A stretch of 56,448 nt of DNA from a virus. The notes beneath the pieces were generated by a model, which saw only the letters and a list, made by a program, of their open reading frames with translations, had not been told where the DNA came from and made no database searches. How positions within the stretch are numbered: position 1 is the stretch's first letter; every line of letters begins with the position of its first letter. The position numbers and the translations under genes are program-made. Location of the stretch: the IMG/VR virus record IMGVR_UViG_3300028034_000004, positions 1 through 56,448 of that record. One strand, given 5' to 3'. Positions 8,815 through 16,660 of this stretch are shown here, one piece after another.

Positions 8815-9574
8815 CATCATAGAACTAGAAGTAGGTAAACATTTTATAACAGACACAGATAAAGGTGTTATCTTTATGAAAGCGAACTCTGAATTTAGTG
8901 TAGATATGAATAATCTTGAATATCCAGGAGGCTTTGTTTCTAACAATAAATTTAAAGGGTTGGAAATTGAAGAGGTATATATTGAATACGCAGAAAGAGA
9001 AGTTAACGCCAGAACTTACTTTGATAGAATGAAAGACGGTGCCTTCTTTAAATTTTATCGAAAAGGCGCTCTTTATAAAAAACTGCAAAAAGATCTCGTT
9101 TTAAACGTAAAAAGCGGAAAAACTTTCAGAAAGAATAAAGACGGGATAGACTTTGAATATGCAAACGGTGTAGAGGTCGAAGTCAAGAAAATGAAACCAG
9201 GGGAAATACCAGTGAAGTTTGAAGAAATAATCATAGGTGACGTCTTTGGATTCCACGATAACGTATTCATTAGAGTTGAAGGGAATAAAGTTATTTCCCC
9301 TTATAGCAGCTTTGAAATGTCGAGCGATTTTAATTCCGATACAGAAGTAATTAAATATGAAAAAGCCGAACTGGAAAATTATAGTATTGAGGATATTAAC
9401 TTTATCAAGTTAGAACCCGGAGATATATTCACGCTAAAGCAAAGTTCCGGTAAGATAATAAAAGGACAGGATAAGTATTACTTCTTTGAAACCGGCGAAG
9501 TTATTGACTTAAAAAGAATAGAACCTGTAAGTGTTGACTTGTTAGAGAACCCCGATATAGTAGCTTATAAGTAA
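8807..9574 (+). CDS. Repeat protein of small beta-domain units
   Basis: 255 residues starting at GTG 8807, eight bases after AAAGGAG (an earlier in-frame GTG overlaps the ribosome site). The protein is built from about four units of 40-60 residues, each with a turn such as LEVGKHF, MKDGAFF, IIIGDVFGF or LEPGDIFTL, then a strand pair and a segment ending in 'N/S-x-x-x-G-x-x'. This is the general form 'L-x-x-G-D-x-F ... v-K ... n-l-x-x-G' seen in many small phage proteins of unknown role. The next gene has the same units, so the two are paralogues. No catalytic residues are obvious. Confidence 0.7.
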   Translation: MTNIIELEVGKHFITDTDKGVIFMKANSEFSVDMNNLEYPGGFVSNNKFKGLEIEEVYIEYAEREVNARTYFDRMKDGAFFKFYRKGALYKKLQKDLVLNVKSGKTFRKNKDGIDFEYANGVEVEVKKMKPGEIPVKFEEIIIGDVFGFHDNVFIRVEGNKVISPYSSFEMSSDFNSDTEVIKYEKAELENYSIEDINFIKLEPGDIFTLKQSSGKIIKGQDKYYFFETGEVIDLKRIEPVSVDLLENPDIVAYK

Positions 9575-9587
9575 TTTTTTTATTTTA

Positions 9588-9595
9588 AGGTCCAC
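9588..9595 (+). repeat. Isolated GGTCCACC site
   Basis: The 8-mer GGTCCACC with flanks TTTTAA and AAT lies just upstream of the ribosome site of the gene at 9613. The same 8-mer with nearly the same flanks occurs in the noncoding region near 18040. It could be an operator. Confidence 0.4.
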
Positions 9596-9612
9596 CAATA
9601 GGAGGTAATAAA

Positions 9613-10362
9613 ATGAACATTGATTTAGAGATGAAAAGAGTAAAGAATTTCAAGGCTGGTGATTTTTTATCGATAGATGGTGATTATTATATCAAAATGA
9701 AAAACATCATAATGAACGATGAAATAGTTCCTGTATATGGTTATAAGCAAATGCTTAAGAATGCCAAAGCTCAAAAGGTAACTTATGATATAATTGATTC
9801 TAAAAAGATTGAATATCATGAATTAATGATTGGCGACATTTTTAAGATAAACAAAATGTCAAAAACACTATATAAATGTTTCGATAATTCATTTTTGAAT
9901 TTAAGGTCCATGAAATACCATAAACTAAAAGAAATTAATTTGGGTGATGTGTTTAAAGTAAAGTTAAAATTTAAAGAAGCCGAACAAAAATTGTCTAAAA
10001 TAAGATATTTAGATGGTGGTAGTATATTTATATGCGATGAGAAAAAGTGTATAGTGGCAAAAAAAGGTGCCAGAACTAAATATGTTGACTTGTTGACTGG
10101 TATGAATTTAAATATAGACGCAAGTTCCCCTGTAAGAGATATCACAGATGAGGTCAAAATAACTTTCAATACAAGTTGTAGAAAAAAATACGAAGAATTA
10201 AATCCTGGCATGGTCTTTGAATTAATCGGCGGAGAAGGCTTATTTATGAAAAAACCTCATGATATCTTAAATTTAAATACCGGCCGTATTATTTCTGATG
10301 AAGATTTACCTTTATATGAAATAATCTATGTAAATGCCAAACTAAAAGGGGAGATAAAATGA
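9613..10362 (+). CDS. Repeat protein of small beta-domain units, paralogue of upstream gene
   Basis: 249 residues. The start ATG follows AGGAGG. The repeat units resemble those of the preceding gene: FKAGDFLSI, LMIGDIFKI, INLGDVFKV and LNPGMVFELI, with segments such as YKCFDNSFLNLRSMKYHKL and KYVDLLTGMNLN between them. A Cys pair (ICDEKKC) near residue 140 is isolated and unlikely to bind metal alone. The stop overlaps the next start (ATGA), so translation is coupled. Function unknown. Confidence 0.7.
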   Translation: MNIDLEMKRVKNFKAGDFLSIDGDYYIKMKNIIMNDEIVPVYGYKQMLKNAKAQKVTYDIIDSKKIEYHELMIGDIFKINKMSKTLYKCFDNSFLNLRSMKYHKLKEINLGDVFKVKLKFKEAEQKLSKIRYLDGGSIFICDEKKCIVAKKGARTKYVDLLTGMNLNIDASSPVRDITDEVKITFNTSCRKKYEELNPGMVFELIGGEGLFMKKPHDILNLNTGRIISDEDLPLYEIIYVNAKLKGEIK

Positions 10363-11222
10363 AAGCACATTTTTACTGCACCAGTTATAATAATTTAAGA
10401 ATTAAAACTGATATAGAATTCGAAGTGCCCTATGGATATAATCAATATGTTAGAAAAAACAATGATAAAACTTATCCATATACCATTACCAATTACAATG
10501 CTTTTTTAGAGTTAATCGATATCAATGGTATCGAAGAAAAGGGAATAGAATTATACGGACTCAAAGAATTTTACGGTCACGAAGATAACTTTGGCAAATT
10601 GAACAAAGACTTTCTTTCTAACTGGAATAAATTTAAACCCCTTAAAAGGTATCGTTTAAATAAAGGCCACAGTGAGAATATGTTTGGGATACATATGTTG
10701 GCTTGGGAAAGTGTTCTGGTGATGTTTGATGGAGGTTTTTATTTCGACAATATCACACCAGAAGAATTAAAGGTACTCATTAAGAGCACGAATGGAGTAG
10801 TTAAAGAAAAAGCCGAAAAACTACTTGAAGTGTTGGGTATGGAGGAAGAGGAAATCGAGGAAGCCAGAGAAACTGTAAGGTTCTACGAAAAGAGAATGCA
10901 ATATATCGTAGACGATCACAGCGAAGAAATACTAAATGAATTTGATGGCAAATTGTACGATTATGATGGGGATAAAATAATGCCGTATGATATTAAAACA
11001 GGTTTAGATTGCGGTTTCTTACACGCTTATTCTGAGAACAAATTATATAATGAAGCCAAAGAAATAGTTGTTCTCTATGACGATGAAGCCGATTGGATGA
11101 ATTTGAGATTGCCTTATTCGCCACAGTCAGTAACTTTAAAGAAAAAAGTTTTTGGGAAAGTTAAAGAAGTCGTCAATGATTTCATTGGTGAGGAATTGTA
11201 TTGTAAAACAGTATTAGACTAG
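10359..11222 (+). CDS. Unknown protein
   Basis: 287 residues, family not recognised. The start ATG follows AGGGGAG and overlaps the previous stop. The N-terminal third is rich in Tyr and Asn (VPYGYNQYVRKNNDKTYPY), and the middle has an acidic helix (LGMEEEEIEEARETVRFYEK). The C-terminus contains a Trp/Asp-rich patch (DDEADWMNLRLPYSPQS). No membrane segment, nucleotide-binding loop or metal motif was found. It lies directly before a sigma-like factor. Confidence 0.65.
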   Translation: MKAHFYCTSYNNLRIKTDIEFEVPYGYNQYVRKNNDKTYPYTITNYNAFLELIDINGIEEKGIELYGLKEFYGHEDNFGKLNKDFLSNWNKFKPLKRYRLNKGHSENMFGIHMLAWESVLVMFDGGFYFDNITPEELKVLIKSTNGVVKEKAEKLLEVLGMEEEEIEEARETVRFYEKRMQYIVDDHSEEILNEFDGKLYDYDGDKIMPYDIKTGLDCGFLHAYSENKLYNEAKEIVVLYDDEADWMNLRLPYSPQSVTLKKKVFGKVKEVVNDFIGEELYCKTVLD

Positions 11223-11232
11223 GAGGGTTATG

Positions 11233-11832
11233 ATGACAGGGATGGAAGCGTTGGAAAAGTATTATTATACTAAAGAAGAGAAATACTTTGAATATGGGAT
11301 CGAAGATACCATGGATATTATAATGAATAAATTGAAACAATATAACATTTACACCAGGGTAGAAGAATTTGTTCAAGAAGTTAAATTGAAAGTTTGGAAA
11401 GCGTTTACTTTTAATTATGATCCAAGCAGATCGGGAGTCTATACTTTCTTTGTTAATGTTTGTGACAATGCGATAGTTCAATATTTAAAGAGAATAAATA
11501 GATTCAAAAGGGTGGCTCTTTTGGAAGCTGTATCTTTAAATGAAACCATAGATGATGAAACCGAAACAGAGTTTATTGAATTGCTCCAGGAAGACGAAGA
11601 CCTTGAATATAAGGTTGTTAATTCAATTGAGTACGAAAGGTTAAAAAAGGTTTTCGTTTCGATGCTCACCCCAATGGAGAAAAATATATTCGAAATCCTA
11701 ATTGAGGATCACAACAGCCAGGCAGATTATAAATTAATTATGGAAGAGACTGGTTATAGAGCAAAACAGATAGATAACGCTTTGTGGAGAATCAGAAAAA
11801 AAGCCGAGAACGCAACGTTCTTAAAGGATTGA
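11233..11832 (+). CDS. Sigma-70-family-like factor
   Basis: 199 residues from ATG 11233, six bases after AGGAGG (ATG 11230 is also possible). Residues about 40-90 match sigma region 2: an E-x-V-K-x-K-V-W-K-A-F helix, then FNYDPSRSGVYTFFVNVCDN and AIVQYLKRINRFKRVALLE, equivalent to the core-binding and -10 recognition helices. Residues about 140-195 match region 4, a helix-turn-helix: LTPMEKNIFEILIEDH, then MEETGYRAKQIDNALWRIRKK. It likely guides the phage-encoded or host polymerase to phage promoters. The family level (ECF or SigI-like) is uncertain. A promoter-like element lies directly downstream of it. Confidence 0.75.
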   Translation: MTGMEALEKYYYTKEEKYFEYGIEDTMDIIMNKLKQYNIYTRVEEFVQEVKLKVWKAFTFNYDPSRSGVYTFFVNVCDNAIVQYLKRINRFKRVALLEAVSLNETIDDETETEFIELLQEDEDLEYKVVNSIEYERLKKVFVSMLTPMEKNIFEILIEDHNSQADYKLIMEETGYRAKQIDNALWRIRKKAENATFLKD

Positions 11833-11844
11833 AATTGTGAAATT

Positions 11845-11880
11845 TTGGTACTGTTTCTTGTATAAGTATAGTGAAGGGAA
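11845..11880 (+). promoter_or_regulatory. Promoter candidate sharing a 20-base block with 6643-6662
   Basis: TTGGTA (11845-11850) and TATAGT (11867-11872) are 16 bases apart. The block TATAAGTATAGTGAAGGGAA (11861-11880) matches 17 of 20 bases of the block in the divergent region at 6643. It drives the small membrane-protein genes that follow. Confidence 0.5.
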
Positions 11881-11924
11881 GAAAATATCCCTCAAAAAAT
11901 CTATTAAATAGGAGTGGAAATATT

Positions 11925-12155
11925 ATGGAAAAAGAAAACAAAACAACTATGAATCAGGCAAAAGACGATGTTAAACAAGGTGTTAATGCTGCTCGCGAAG
12001 ATATCGCTAAAGCTTCAATGACAACTAAGCAAAAGGTCATGATTGGAACTACAGTTGTAGCAGCTGCTGGTGCAGGTTTTGCAGCTGGCTATGTTGTTGG
12101 TAAACGCAAGAAGAAAGACTCACAAGAAAACATAGAAACAAAAGAACTGGATTAA
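11925..12155 (+). CDS. Small YtxH-like membrane protein
   Basis: 76 residues from ATG 11925, which has AGGAG upstream; an earlier in-frame ATG (11871) has no ribosome site and lies in the promoter block. A charged amphipathic N-terminus (KDDVKQGVNAAREDIAKAS) precedes one membrane segment, GTTVVAAAGAGFAAGYVVG, and then a Lys-rich tail (KRKKKDSQEN). This layout resembles small Gly/Ala-rich YtxH-type membrane proteins. Role unknown; a host-membrane effector is possible. Confidence 0.65.
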   Translation: MEKENKTTMNQAKDDVKQGVNAAREDIAKASMTTKQKVMIGTTVVAAAGAGFAAGYVVGKRKKKDSQENIETKELD

Positions 12156-12171
12156 TTCCAGTTCTTTTTTT
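12142..12171 (+). terminator. Rho-independent terminator
   Basis: Stem AAGAACTGG / CCAGTTCTT with loop ATTAATT, followed by a T run. It overlaps the stop of the preceding small gene. Confidence 0.85.
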
Positions 12172-12192
12172 GCTGTAAAAAAAGGAGGGATA

Positions 12193-12336
12193 ATGATGGA
12201 AGAAAAAAAGCCAAATAAAAAAGACTTTACAATATGGTCCGGTCTAGTATTTACTCTAGGCGTGCTTGTGGGATCCGGAGCCACAAGCTGGATTGCAACT
12301 AGACCTCGCCGTAAGATAAAAAAGGATGATAAATAA
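12193..12336 (+). CDS. Tiny single-pass membrane protein
   Basis: 47 residues, MMEEKKPNKK start. AAAGGAGGG lies just upstream. One membrane segment (FTIWSGLVFTLGVLVGSGA) is followed by a basic tail (RPRRKIKKDDK). It resembles the previous small membrane protein in layout but not in detail. Its stop overlaps the next tiny frame by one base (TAATG). Unknown function. Confidence 0.6.
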   Translation: MMEEKKPNKKDFTIWSGLVFTLGVLVGSGATSWIATRPRRKIKKDDK

Positions 12337-12407
12337 TGGAAAGAATTGTTTACGGTTGGGGAGAATCGATCAAGGAAATTTTAGACGAACTAATAAAAAC
12401 TGTTTAA
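12336..12407 (+). CDS. 23-residue micro-ORF
   Basis: Reads MERIVYGWGESIKEILDELI plus three residues. The ATG overlaps the previous stop (TAATG) and AAGGATG lies about ten bases upstream, so translation is plausible. It would form one amphipathic helix. It could be a genuine tiny protein or a coupling device for the next gene; there is no proof either way. Confidence 0.4.
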   Translation: MERIVYGWGESIKEILDELIKTV

Positions 12408-12419
12408 GGATGTGGTAAT

Positions 12420-12656
12420 ATGCCAAATTGGTGGGATGGAGCAGCAAGCTCCAAATCTAGTAAATACAGCAAAAGTTATAATTATAGTGACAATAACATT
12501 GAAGATGCTGCAGAAGATTTAAAAGAAGAAATAAATGATGACTCCGCAGTTTTGGTACCACTTTTCACTGCTGCTGGACTAGCATTAAAAGGTATTGCAG
12601 AAAAAATGGGTGACTCCATTGTTGAAGTTATAGAATGGAGGTGGCCACATGAGTGA
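12420..12656 (+). CDS. Small unknown protein with WWDG start
   Basis: 78 residues. Starts MPNWWDGAASSKSSKYSKS, a Ser/Lys/Tyr-rich segment, then an acidic stretch and a hydrophobic segment, AVLVPLFTAAGLALKGIAEK, which may associate with membrane. It shares the opening W-D-G-x-x-S motif with the next gene, so the two may be distant paralogues. The 3' end overlaps the next start by eight bases. The ribosome site is weak (AAGGATG). Confidence 0.6.
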   Translation: MPNWWDGAASSKSSKYSKSYNYSDNNIEDAAEDLKEEINDDSAVLVPLFTAAGLALKGIAEKMGDSIVEVIEWRWPHE

Positions 12657-12915
12657 TGAATTTTGGGACGGACCAAGTAGTGGTGGAGACGATTGGGATG
12701 ACTTCGATTTTTCTGCTGATGAAGATTTTTCTGCTGATGAAGATTTCGAGATAGACTATGAAGTAGAAGACGTAGTCTATGAAGATAAAAATGACGCCAC
12801 CTTAAAAAGGAGACGTCTGGCCAAAAAAGCTGGGTTCTATTCTATTGGGGTATTGCTTCTCGGGGTTGGGAATGCTCTAATAAAAAGAGCCCGTAAATGG
12901 AAGAAAAGGGATTAA
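12649..12915 (+). CDS. Small acidic membrane protein
   Basis: 88 residues. The first half is very acidic (FWDGPSSGGDDWDDFDF) and contains a tandem copy of the six-residue unit FSADED. The second half is basic (LKRRRLAKKAG), then one membrane segment, FYSIGVLLLGVGNALIK, and a KRARKWKKRD tail. GGAGG lies just upstream within the previous gene. The strict charge split suggests the acidic half stays on one side of the membrane. Function unknown. Confidence 0.65.
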   Translation: MSDEFWDGPSSGGDDWDDFDFSADEDFSADEDFEIDYEVEDVVYEDKNDATLKRRRLAKKAGFYSIGVLLLGVGNALIKRARKWKKRD

Positions 12916-12932
12916 TCCCTTTTCTTTTTTTT
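12901..12932. terminator. Two-way terminator between convergent genes
   Basis: Stem AAGAAAAGGGAT / ATCCCTTTTCTT flanked by an A run on the left and a T run on the right, so it works for both the rightward cluster and the leftward structural operon. It overlaps both 3' ends. Confidence 0.85.
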
Positions 12933-13220
12933 AGCCCTTATTTTTTCTTCGGTTCTATCAAAGAGTTCATTCCCTAATTCCTGTCCAATATTATAAGAAG
13001 CCGTTCCTAAACCAAGCATTGCTGGTAAAGCTTTTTGTGGAAAATCTTTGATATGCTTCCTGTGGAAACCAAATCTATCCATTACATTGGCTGTATTACC
13101 GAAGTCTTTAAGTAATGGTTGGCTAGAATTAAGCAACATTCCAGCCCCAGTACCTAAAGCAGCGCCTCTGCTGCCTTCAAGCAATACATCTTTAAGAAGT
13201 TCTTTGTTCGTTCTTGGCAT
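12912..13220 (-). CDS. Unknown Gly/Ala-containing protein
   Basis: 102 residues. The start ATG follows GGAGGTGG. A Gly/Ala segment (GSRGAALGTGAGMLLN) and a second weakly hydrophobic one (ALPAMLGLGTASYNIG) alternate with charged helices, and the C-terminus is Lys-rich (AKKKKRD). This resembles the internal head proteins near 54-55 kb in style but lacks their K-x-A-S motif. It is the last gene of the long leftward block. Confidence 0.55.
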   Translation of the reverse strand: MPRTNKELLKDVLLEGSRGAALGTGAGMLLNSSQPLLKDFGNTANVMDRFGFHRKHIKDFPQKALPAMLGLGTASYNIGQELGNELFDRTEEKIRAKKKKRD

Positions 13221-13440
13221 AGTCCACCTCCGGTTCTTCCCATTTTAAAAGAATTGTTATGTTGGAATGTTTATCTGTATACTTATCTTCATCATGTATT
13301 TTCCAACCATCTTTTTTATCAATTATGCAGCGTTGATTGATTCTTTGATACATCATAATATCTGTTTCATCCTGCATATCAAACACTTTCACCCTTAATT
13401 TAGTGTCGCTGTCTTTAGAAAAGAAATCGAATCCATTCAC
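13192..13440 (-). CDS. Small unknown protein
   Basis: 82 residues from the GTG at 13440, eight bases after GGAGG; a longer frame to 13509 would run deep into the upstream gene. The GTG overlaps the upstream stop (GTGA). Mixed beta-rich sequence (DTKLRVKVFDMQDETD), Asp/Lys-rich middle, Trp-Glu-Glu-Pro near the end. Not recognised. Its 3' end overlaps the next start. Confidence 0.55.
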   Translation of the reverse strand: MNGFDFFSKDSDTKLRVKVFDMQDETDIMMYQRINQRCIIDKKDGWKIHDEDKYTDKHSNITILLKWEEPEVDYAKNEQRTS

Positions 13441-13766
13441 ATCAAATACCTCCAAATGAAATATAGTATGATTATATGGAAGACCTGATCTATTACAAAT
13501 ACCAACCACATTGGAGCTTCTTTGTCTCTTTTTATATATTTAATCCACCAGATTGTCGGTTTCCTGGTATCAATAAAAAAGTGAGTAAAGAATATTATAG
13601 CCGCTATTAACCAGAAGTTTGGATAACCCCAGACTGGTATTAATACAATAAGAGAATACGTTAAAGCATGTACGAATAAGTATCTATAGTCACTTGTTTT
13701 CTTTTTTGCCCACTCAGCTGGTTGAAATAACCAATCACCTAATAGGTGGTATATTAGTAGTCTCAT
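13437..13766 (-). CDS. DUF3307-like membrane protein
   Basis: 109 residues with about three membrane segments (residues about 30-48, 48-65 and 88-107). The N-terminus HLLGDWLFQPAEWAKKK and the following FVHALTYSLIVLIPVW match the DUF3307 pattern 'H-l-l-x-D-f-l-x-Q-p ... K ... l-x-H-x-l-x-Y'. The family is frequent in phages of Firmicutes and has no proven role. The gene overlaps both neighbours by four bases, so it is translated as part of a coupled set. Confidence 0.7.
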   Translation of the reverse strand: MRLLIYHLLGDWLFQPAEWAKKKTSDYRYLFVHALTYSLIVLIPVWGYPNFWLIAAIIFFTHFFIDTRKPTIWWIKYIKRDKEAPMWLVFVIDQVFHIIILYFIWRYLM

Positions 13767-14065
13767 TTGGCAGCCTCTTTAATCATATTTCCTAATGCAG
13801 ATGCTTTCTTTCTCATATGAACTCTGTACAATTTATCTAAGTGTCTTTTACCTTCTGGTGTAACCATTTCGGAAGTTAACTTAAATTCTCTTGGTAGACG
13901 GTTTTTATATACCCATTTACGACCTTCCTGTGTAAGAAGGTGCTGTTCATTCAAATTTTCTAGAACCTGCTCAAATGCCTCTCTCAGCTCTTTCTCGTTC
14001 TTTTTGGATCTACCTGATTTAAGTCGTGATTGAATACTATCATAAATTGTTGGTTTATCTGACAT
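13763..14065 (-). CDS. Small basic protein with K-x-A-S motif
   Basis: 100 residues, not recognised. Helical and highly charged (RLKSGRSKKNEKELREAFEQ). Near the C-terminus RKKASALGN carries the K-x-A-S motif shared with many head-module proteins, which hints that it is packaged in the head or processed with them. It lies directly after the portal gene and overlaps the next gene by four bases. Confidence 0.6.
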   Translation of the reverse strand: MSDKPTIYDSIQSRLKSGRSKKNEKELREAFEQVLENLNEQHLLTQEGRKWVYKNRLPREFKLTSEMVTPEGKRHLDKLYRVHMRKKASALGNMIKEAAK

Positions 14066-14076
14066 TTATCTCACCC

Positions 14077-16077
14077 CTATATTGTAATATTATCCCGTCT
14101 CGGTGGTGCTTTTTCGGGATTTGGTCGCATATCAACCTGTGGGTCCAATTCTTCTCCATTAGTTTGTGGGTCACCTTGTGGTCTGGGTTGAGTTGCACCC
14201 TGTTCTAATTCTTGATACTTCTCCATAATTAATTGAGCCATCTGTGGCATCTCTTGTTTCATTCTTTGCATAATTTGTTCTTTTTCTTCATCTGACATAG
14301 TAACTAATTCTTTTGCATATTTATAAGCCATATCTTCTGGATCTTGCGGAACTTGAGCACCTTCTGCATCTTGCTGCTGAGCCATTGCTTGTTCCATTGC
14401 TTGTTCTTCCTCAATCATTTGAATATAGTTATCCCATAAACCTCCAACATTGGTAGGTGGTTTATCGTTGGCGCCTTTTTCTTGATCTTCGGCCGCTTTC
14501 TGCTGACCTGTAATTCCTGCACGAGTAACTAACTCCTGGACTTTACCCTGAATTGTACCCTGTTCTAATCCTTTGAGTTTAAATAACTCTAGCTTATCTT
14601 TGTAATCTTTTATAGTTTGTTTTAACTCAGAGTCGCTATCTAATCCGGCCACTTCTTTTAAGAAGGTAGAGTCAGATACCTTATCCATCTGATTAAGTTG
14701 CTGTAAGAGTTGTTTTCTCTGAACATCATCAGCCATTTTAAACTCCTGCATCTTAACTTTGTAAGGTTTAACCCCTAAAAAGGTTGCTAACTTAGGTATG
14801 ATAAATTCATTAATCATTTCAAGTAGAGATTCTCTATAAACTAAGAAATGATTTTCTAACATTCTAAGTGAGATAGAAGAACCCGACCATGTGAGTCCGC
14901 CGAACACAAATTCTTGCGGGGCTCCCATACCGTTAATGATGTTTTCGGACACCATTCTCATCTCTTGATTAAGTAATAACATTTTGCCGTCACCGGAAAC
15001 TTTTTGAGTTCCAAGAGGTACCGGCATAATAGGTATGTAATTAGGATCTCTTTTCCACTTTCTGATCTCTTCTTCTACATTTGTTTTCCAACTACCCAGA
15101 CCAGTTCTTCTGTGTGGGGCGGCGTTAGATTGGTTATCCCCTGGAAATAATATTCTAAGCGGCACCAAATGTTCCATAGCGATCTGCTGTTGCGCTTTTC
15201 TTAAAACCTGTAGGTGGAACATATCTTGCATTACAGGCAATATAAGTGGCATGCCCCATTCCATATCATTGTCGGAAACATCCGCTCTTTTGGAATGGTA
15301 GATGTTTGAATTTTTCATTTTAACAGCTTTGCTTTCCTTCAAAGCTTCAAAATAAATTTTTGGGGCGGTCATTAAAGTGTCTTCATCTTTTCCAACAATC
15401 TTTTTCTTTAATTTGTTTGGAATGTTATAATAATACTTATGTTGGCCTGTAATTTCATTATATTCAATATCAAAATGTTCTGGGTTGTGCCTTATAATAT
15501 TAACTTTCTTTAATTGTTTAACTGTATTATCTTCGACTTTAAACTTAACATTACTGCCACAACTTGGACAGACCCCTTTGAATTCATAATTTATAAAGTC
15601 CAAGTCATGCTTTTTTCCGATACCGCCAAAGTCTTCTAACTGATTTTTGGTGTCACAGCTTGGGCAGACAAACATTCTTTTGAAAGGAAAGTACATAGAA
15701 ATCAAAGCATTGCCATAAGTGAAAAAATCAAGGCCATACTTAATTAAAAAATCTTTTAATTTAATTCTTTTATCTAAAGCATCTTTCAATTTTTTAGAAC
15801 CTTTTTCGTCTTGGATTTCTTCTGGCATCTCGTGAATTAAGTCAGTGATTGGATACTCTGACAGTTTATAGATTGTAGTAGATACCAATCCCATAGTTTT
15901 ATAGTAATGTCTACACCACTTAAAAAGTTCTTTAACACTTCTTGGAAAGTAAAATTTAGATAAGTCAAAGAACGGTGATGGATAAGGCATTGGTTTTTTG
16001 ATTTTACCCTGGGTGTGATTGGTCTTACTCCCGGGTAACATGTCGACTCTTTCTCCTGTTAATAAGCTCGTTGGCAT
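14077..16077 (-). CDS. Portal protein with zinc-finger insertion
   Basis: 666 residues from ATG 16077, which is nine bases after TAGGAG (a TTG three codons earlier is less likely). The fold order fits portal proteins: an N-terminal helical region, a central domain, and the conserved-looking segment GMGAPQEFVFGGLTWSGSSI followed by a long stem helix (LENHFLVYRESLLEMINEF). Residues about 135-185 hold two CPSC knuckles, a four-Cys zinc site not found in most portals. The C-terminal 120 residues are Gln/Glu-rich (MEQAMAQQQDAEGAQVPQ). The portal forms the dodecameric DNA gate at the capsid vertex. It lies more than 30 kb from the capsid genes, on the far side of the lysis cassette. Confidence 0.8.
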   Translation of the reverse strand: MPTSLLTGERVDMLPGSKTNHTQGKIKKPMPYPSPFFDLSKFYFPRSVKELFKWCRHYYKTMGLVSTTIYKLSEYPITDLIHEMPEEIQDEKGSKKLKDALDKRIKLKDFLIKYGLDFFTYGNALISMYFPFKRMFVCPSCDTKNQLEDFGGIGKKHDLDFINYEFKGVCPSCGSNVKFKVEDNTVKQLKKVNIIRHNPEHFDIEYNEITGQHKYYYNIPNKLKKKIVGKDEDTLMTAPKIYFEALKESKAVKMKNSNIYHSKRADVSDNDMEWGMPLILPVMQDMFHLQVLRKAQQQIAMEHLVPLRILFPGDNQSNAAPHRRTGLGSWKTNVEEEIRKWKRDPNYIPIMPVPLGTQKVSGDGKMLLLNQEMRMVSENIINGMGAPQEFVFGGLTWSGSSISLRMLENHFLVYRESLLEMINEFIIPKLATFLGVKPYKVKMQEFKMADDVQRKQLLQQLNQMDKVSDSTFLKEVAGLDSDSELKQTIKDYKDKLELFKLKGLEQGTIQGKVQELVTRAGITGQQKAAEDQEKGANDKPPTNVGGLWDNYIQMIEEEQAMEQAMAQQQDAEGAQVPQDPEDMAYKYAKELVTMSDEEKEQIMQRMKQEMPQMAQLIMEKYQELEQGATQPRPQGDPQTNGEELDPQVDMRPNPEKAPPRRDNITI

Positions 16078-16078
16078 A

Positions 16079-16660
16079 TTAATCAACTCCTAATAATACA
16101 TCAGAATATTTCTTTATATAAAATAAACTCTTGATCTGATTTGAAAAAATAGATTCTTCGGTTTCAGCAACCTTACCTGCTGTCTTATCATCTTTAGGTA
16201 GCTTGCTCCAAATTTCCTCAACTTTATCTTTTAGCTTTCCACCGTCAATATGATCATTGACATTCTCAATGTACGGACAATGAAAAATGTTGGCTTGATT
16301 ATAACTTGCCACGATGTAATTGGTGACCTCTTCATTAAATTCCACAGGTGCAATTCTTTCAAAAAAATCTATCGCCACTTGTATTTCATGAGGTTCAGCA
16401 TGTTCTATTTCGGTAAACTCTGGAACAATACCATTAAAAGCGAGAACTATTTTTTCAAAAATCCTAAAATCATTAAAGTAAAAACCTTCGCCGTCCTTAA
16501 ACGCATTTAGTGCAGTCTGGATGGCCATAACTTGATTAAAGAGAACCTCATCTTCACCGATGACCTCACCTTCGATTTCTAGTTCCCTTATAGTTTCTGG
16601 TTCAAAATCTCTCCATCCGTTAATATCTTCGAGGTTATTGTAAAGCTCTATTAGATTCAT
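16079..16660 (-). CDS. Unknown acidic protein next to portal
   Basis: 193 residues, acidic, no recognised family. The start ATG follows GAGGTG and overlaps the upstream stop (ATGA). The sequence is helical with a Phe/Asn-rich middle (DGEGFYFNDFRIFEKIV). One CPYIENVNDHIDGG segment has Cys and His but not in a metal pattern. Gene order suggests a portal-associated or packaging role, but this is inference. Confidence 0.6.
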   Translation of the reverse strand: MNLIELYNNLEDINGWRDFEPETIRELEIEGEVIGEDEVLFNQVMAIQTALNAFKDGEGFYFNDFRIFEKIVLAFNGIVPEFTEIEHAEPHEIQVAIDFFERIAPVEFNEEVTNYIVASYNQANIFHCPYIENVNDHIDGGKLKDKVEEIWSKLPKDDKTAGKVAETEESIFSNQIKSLFYIKKYSDVLLGVD

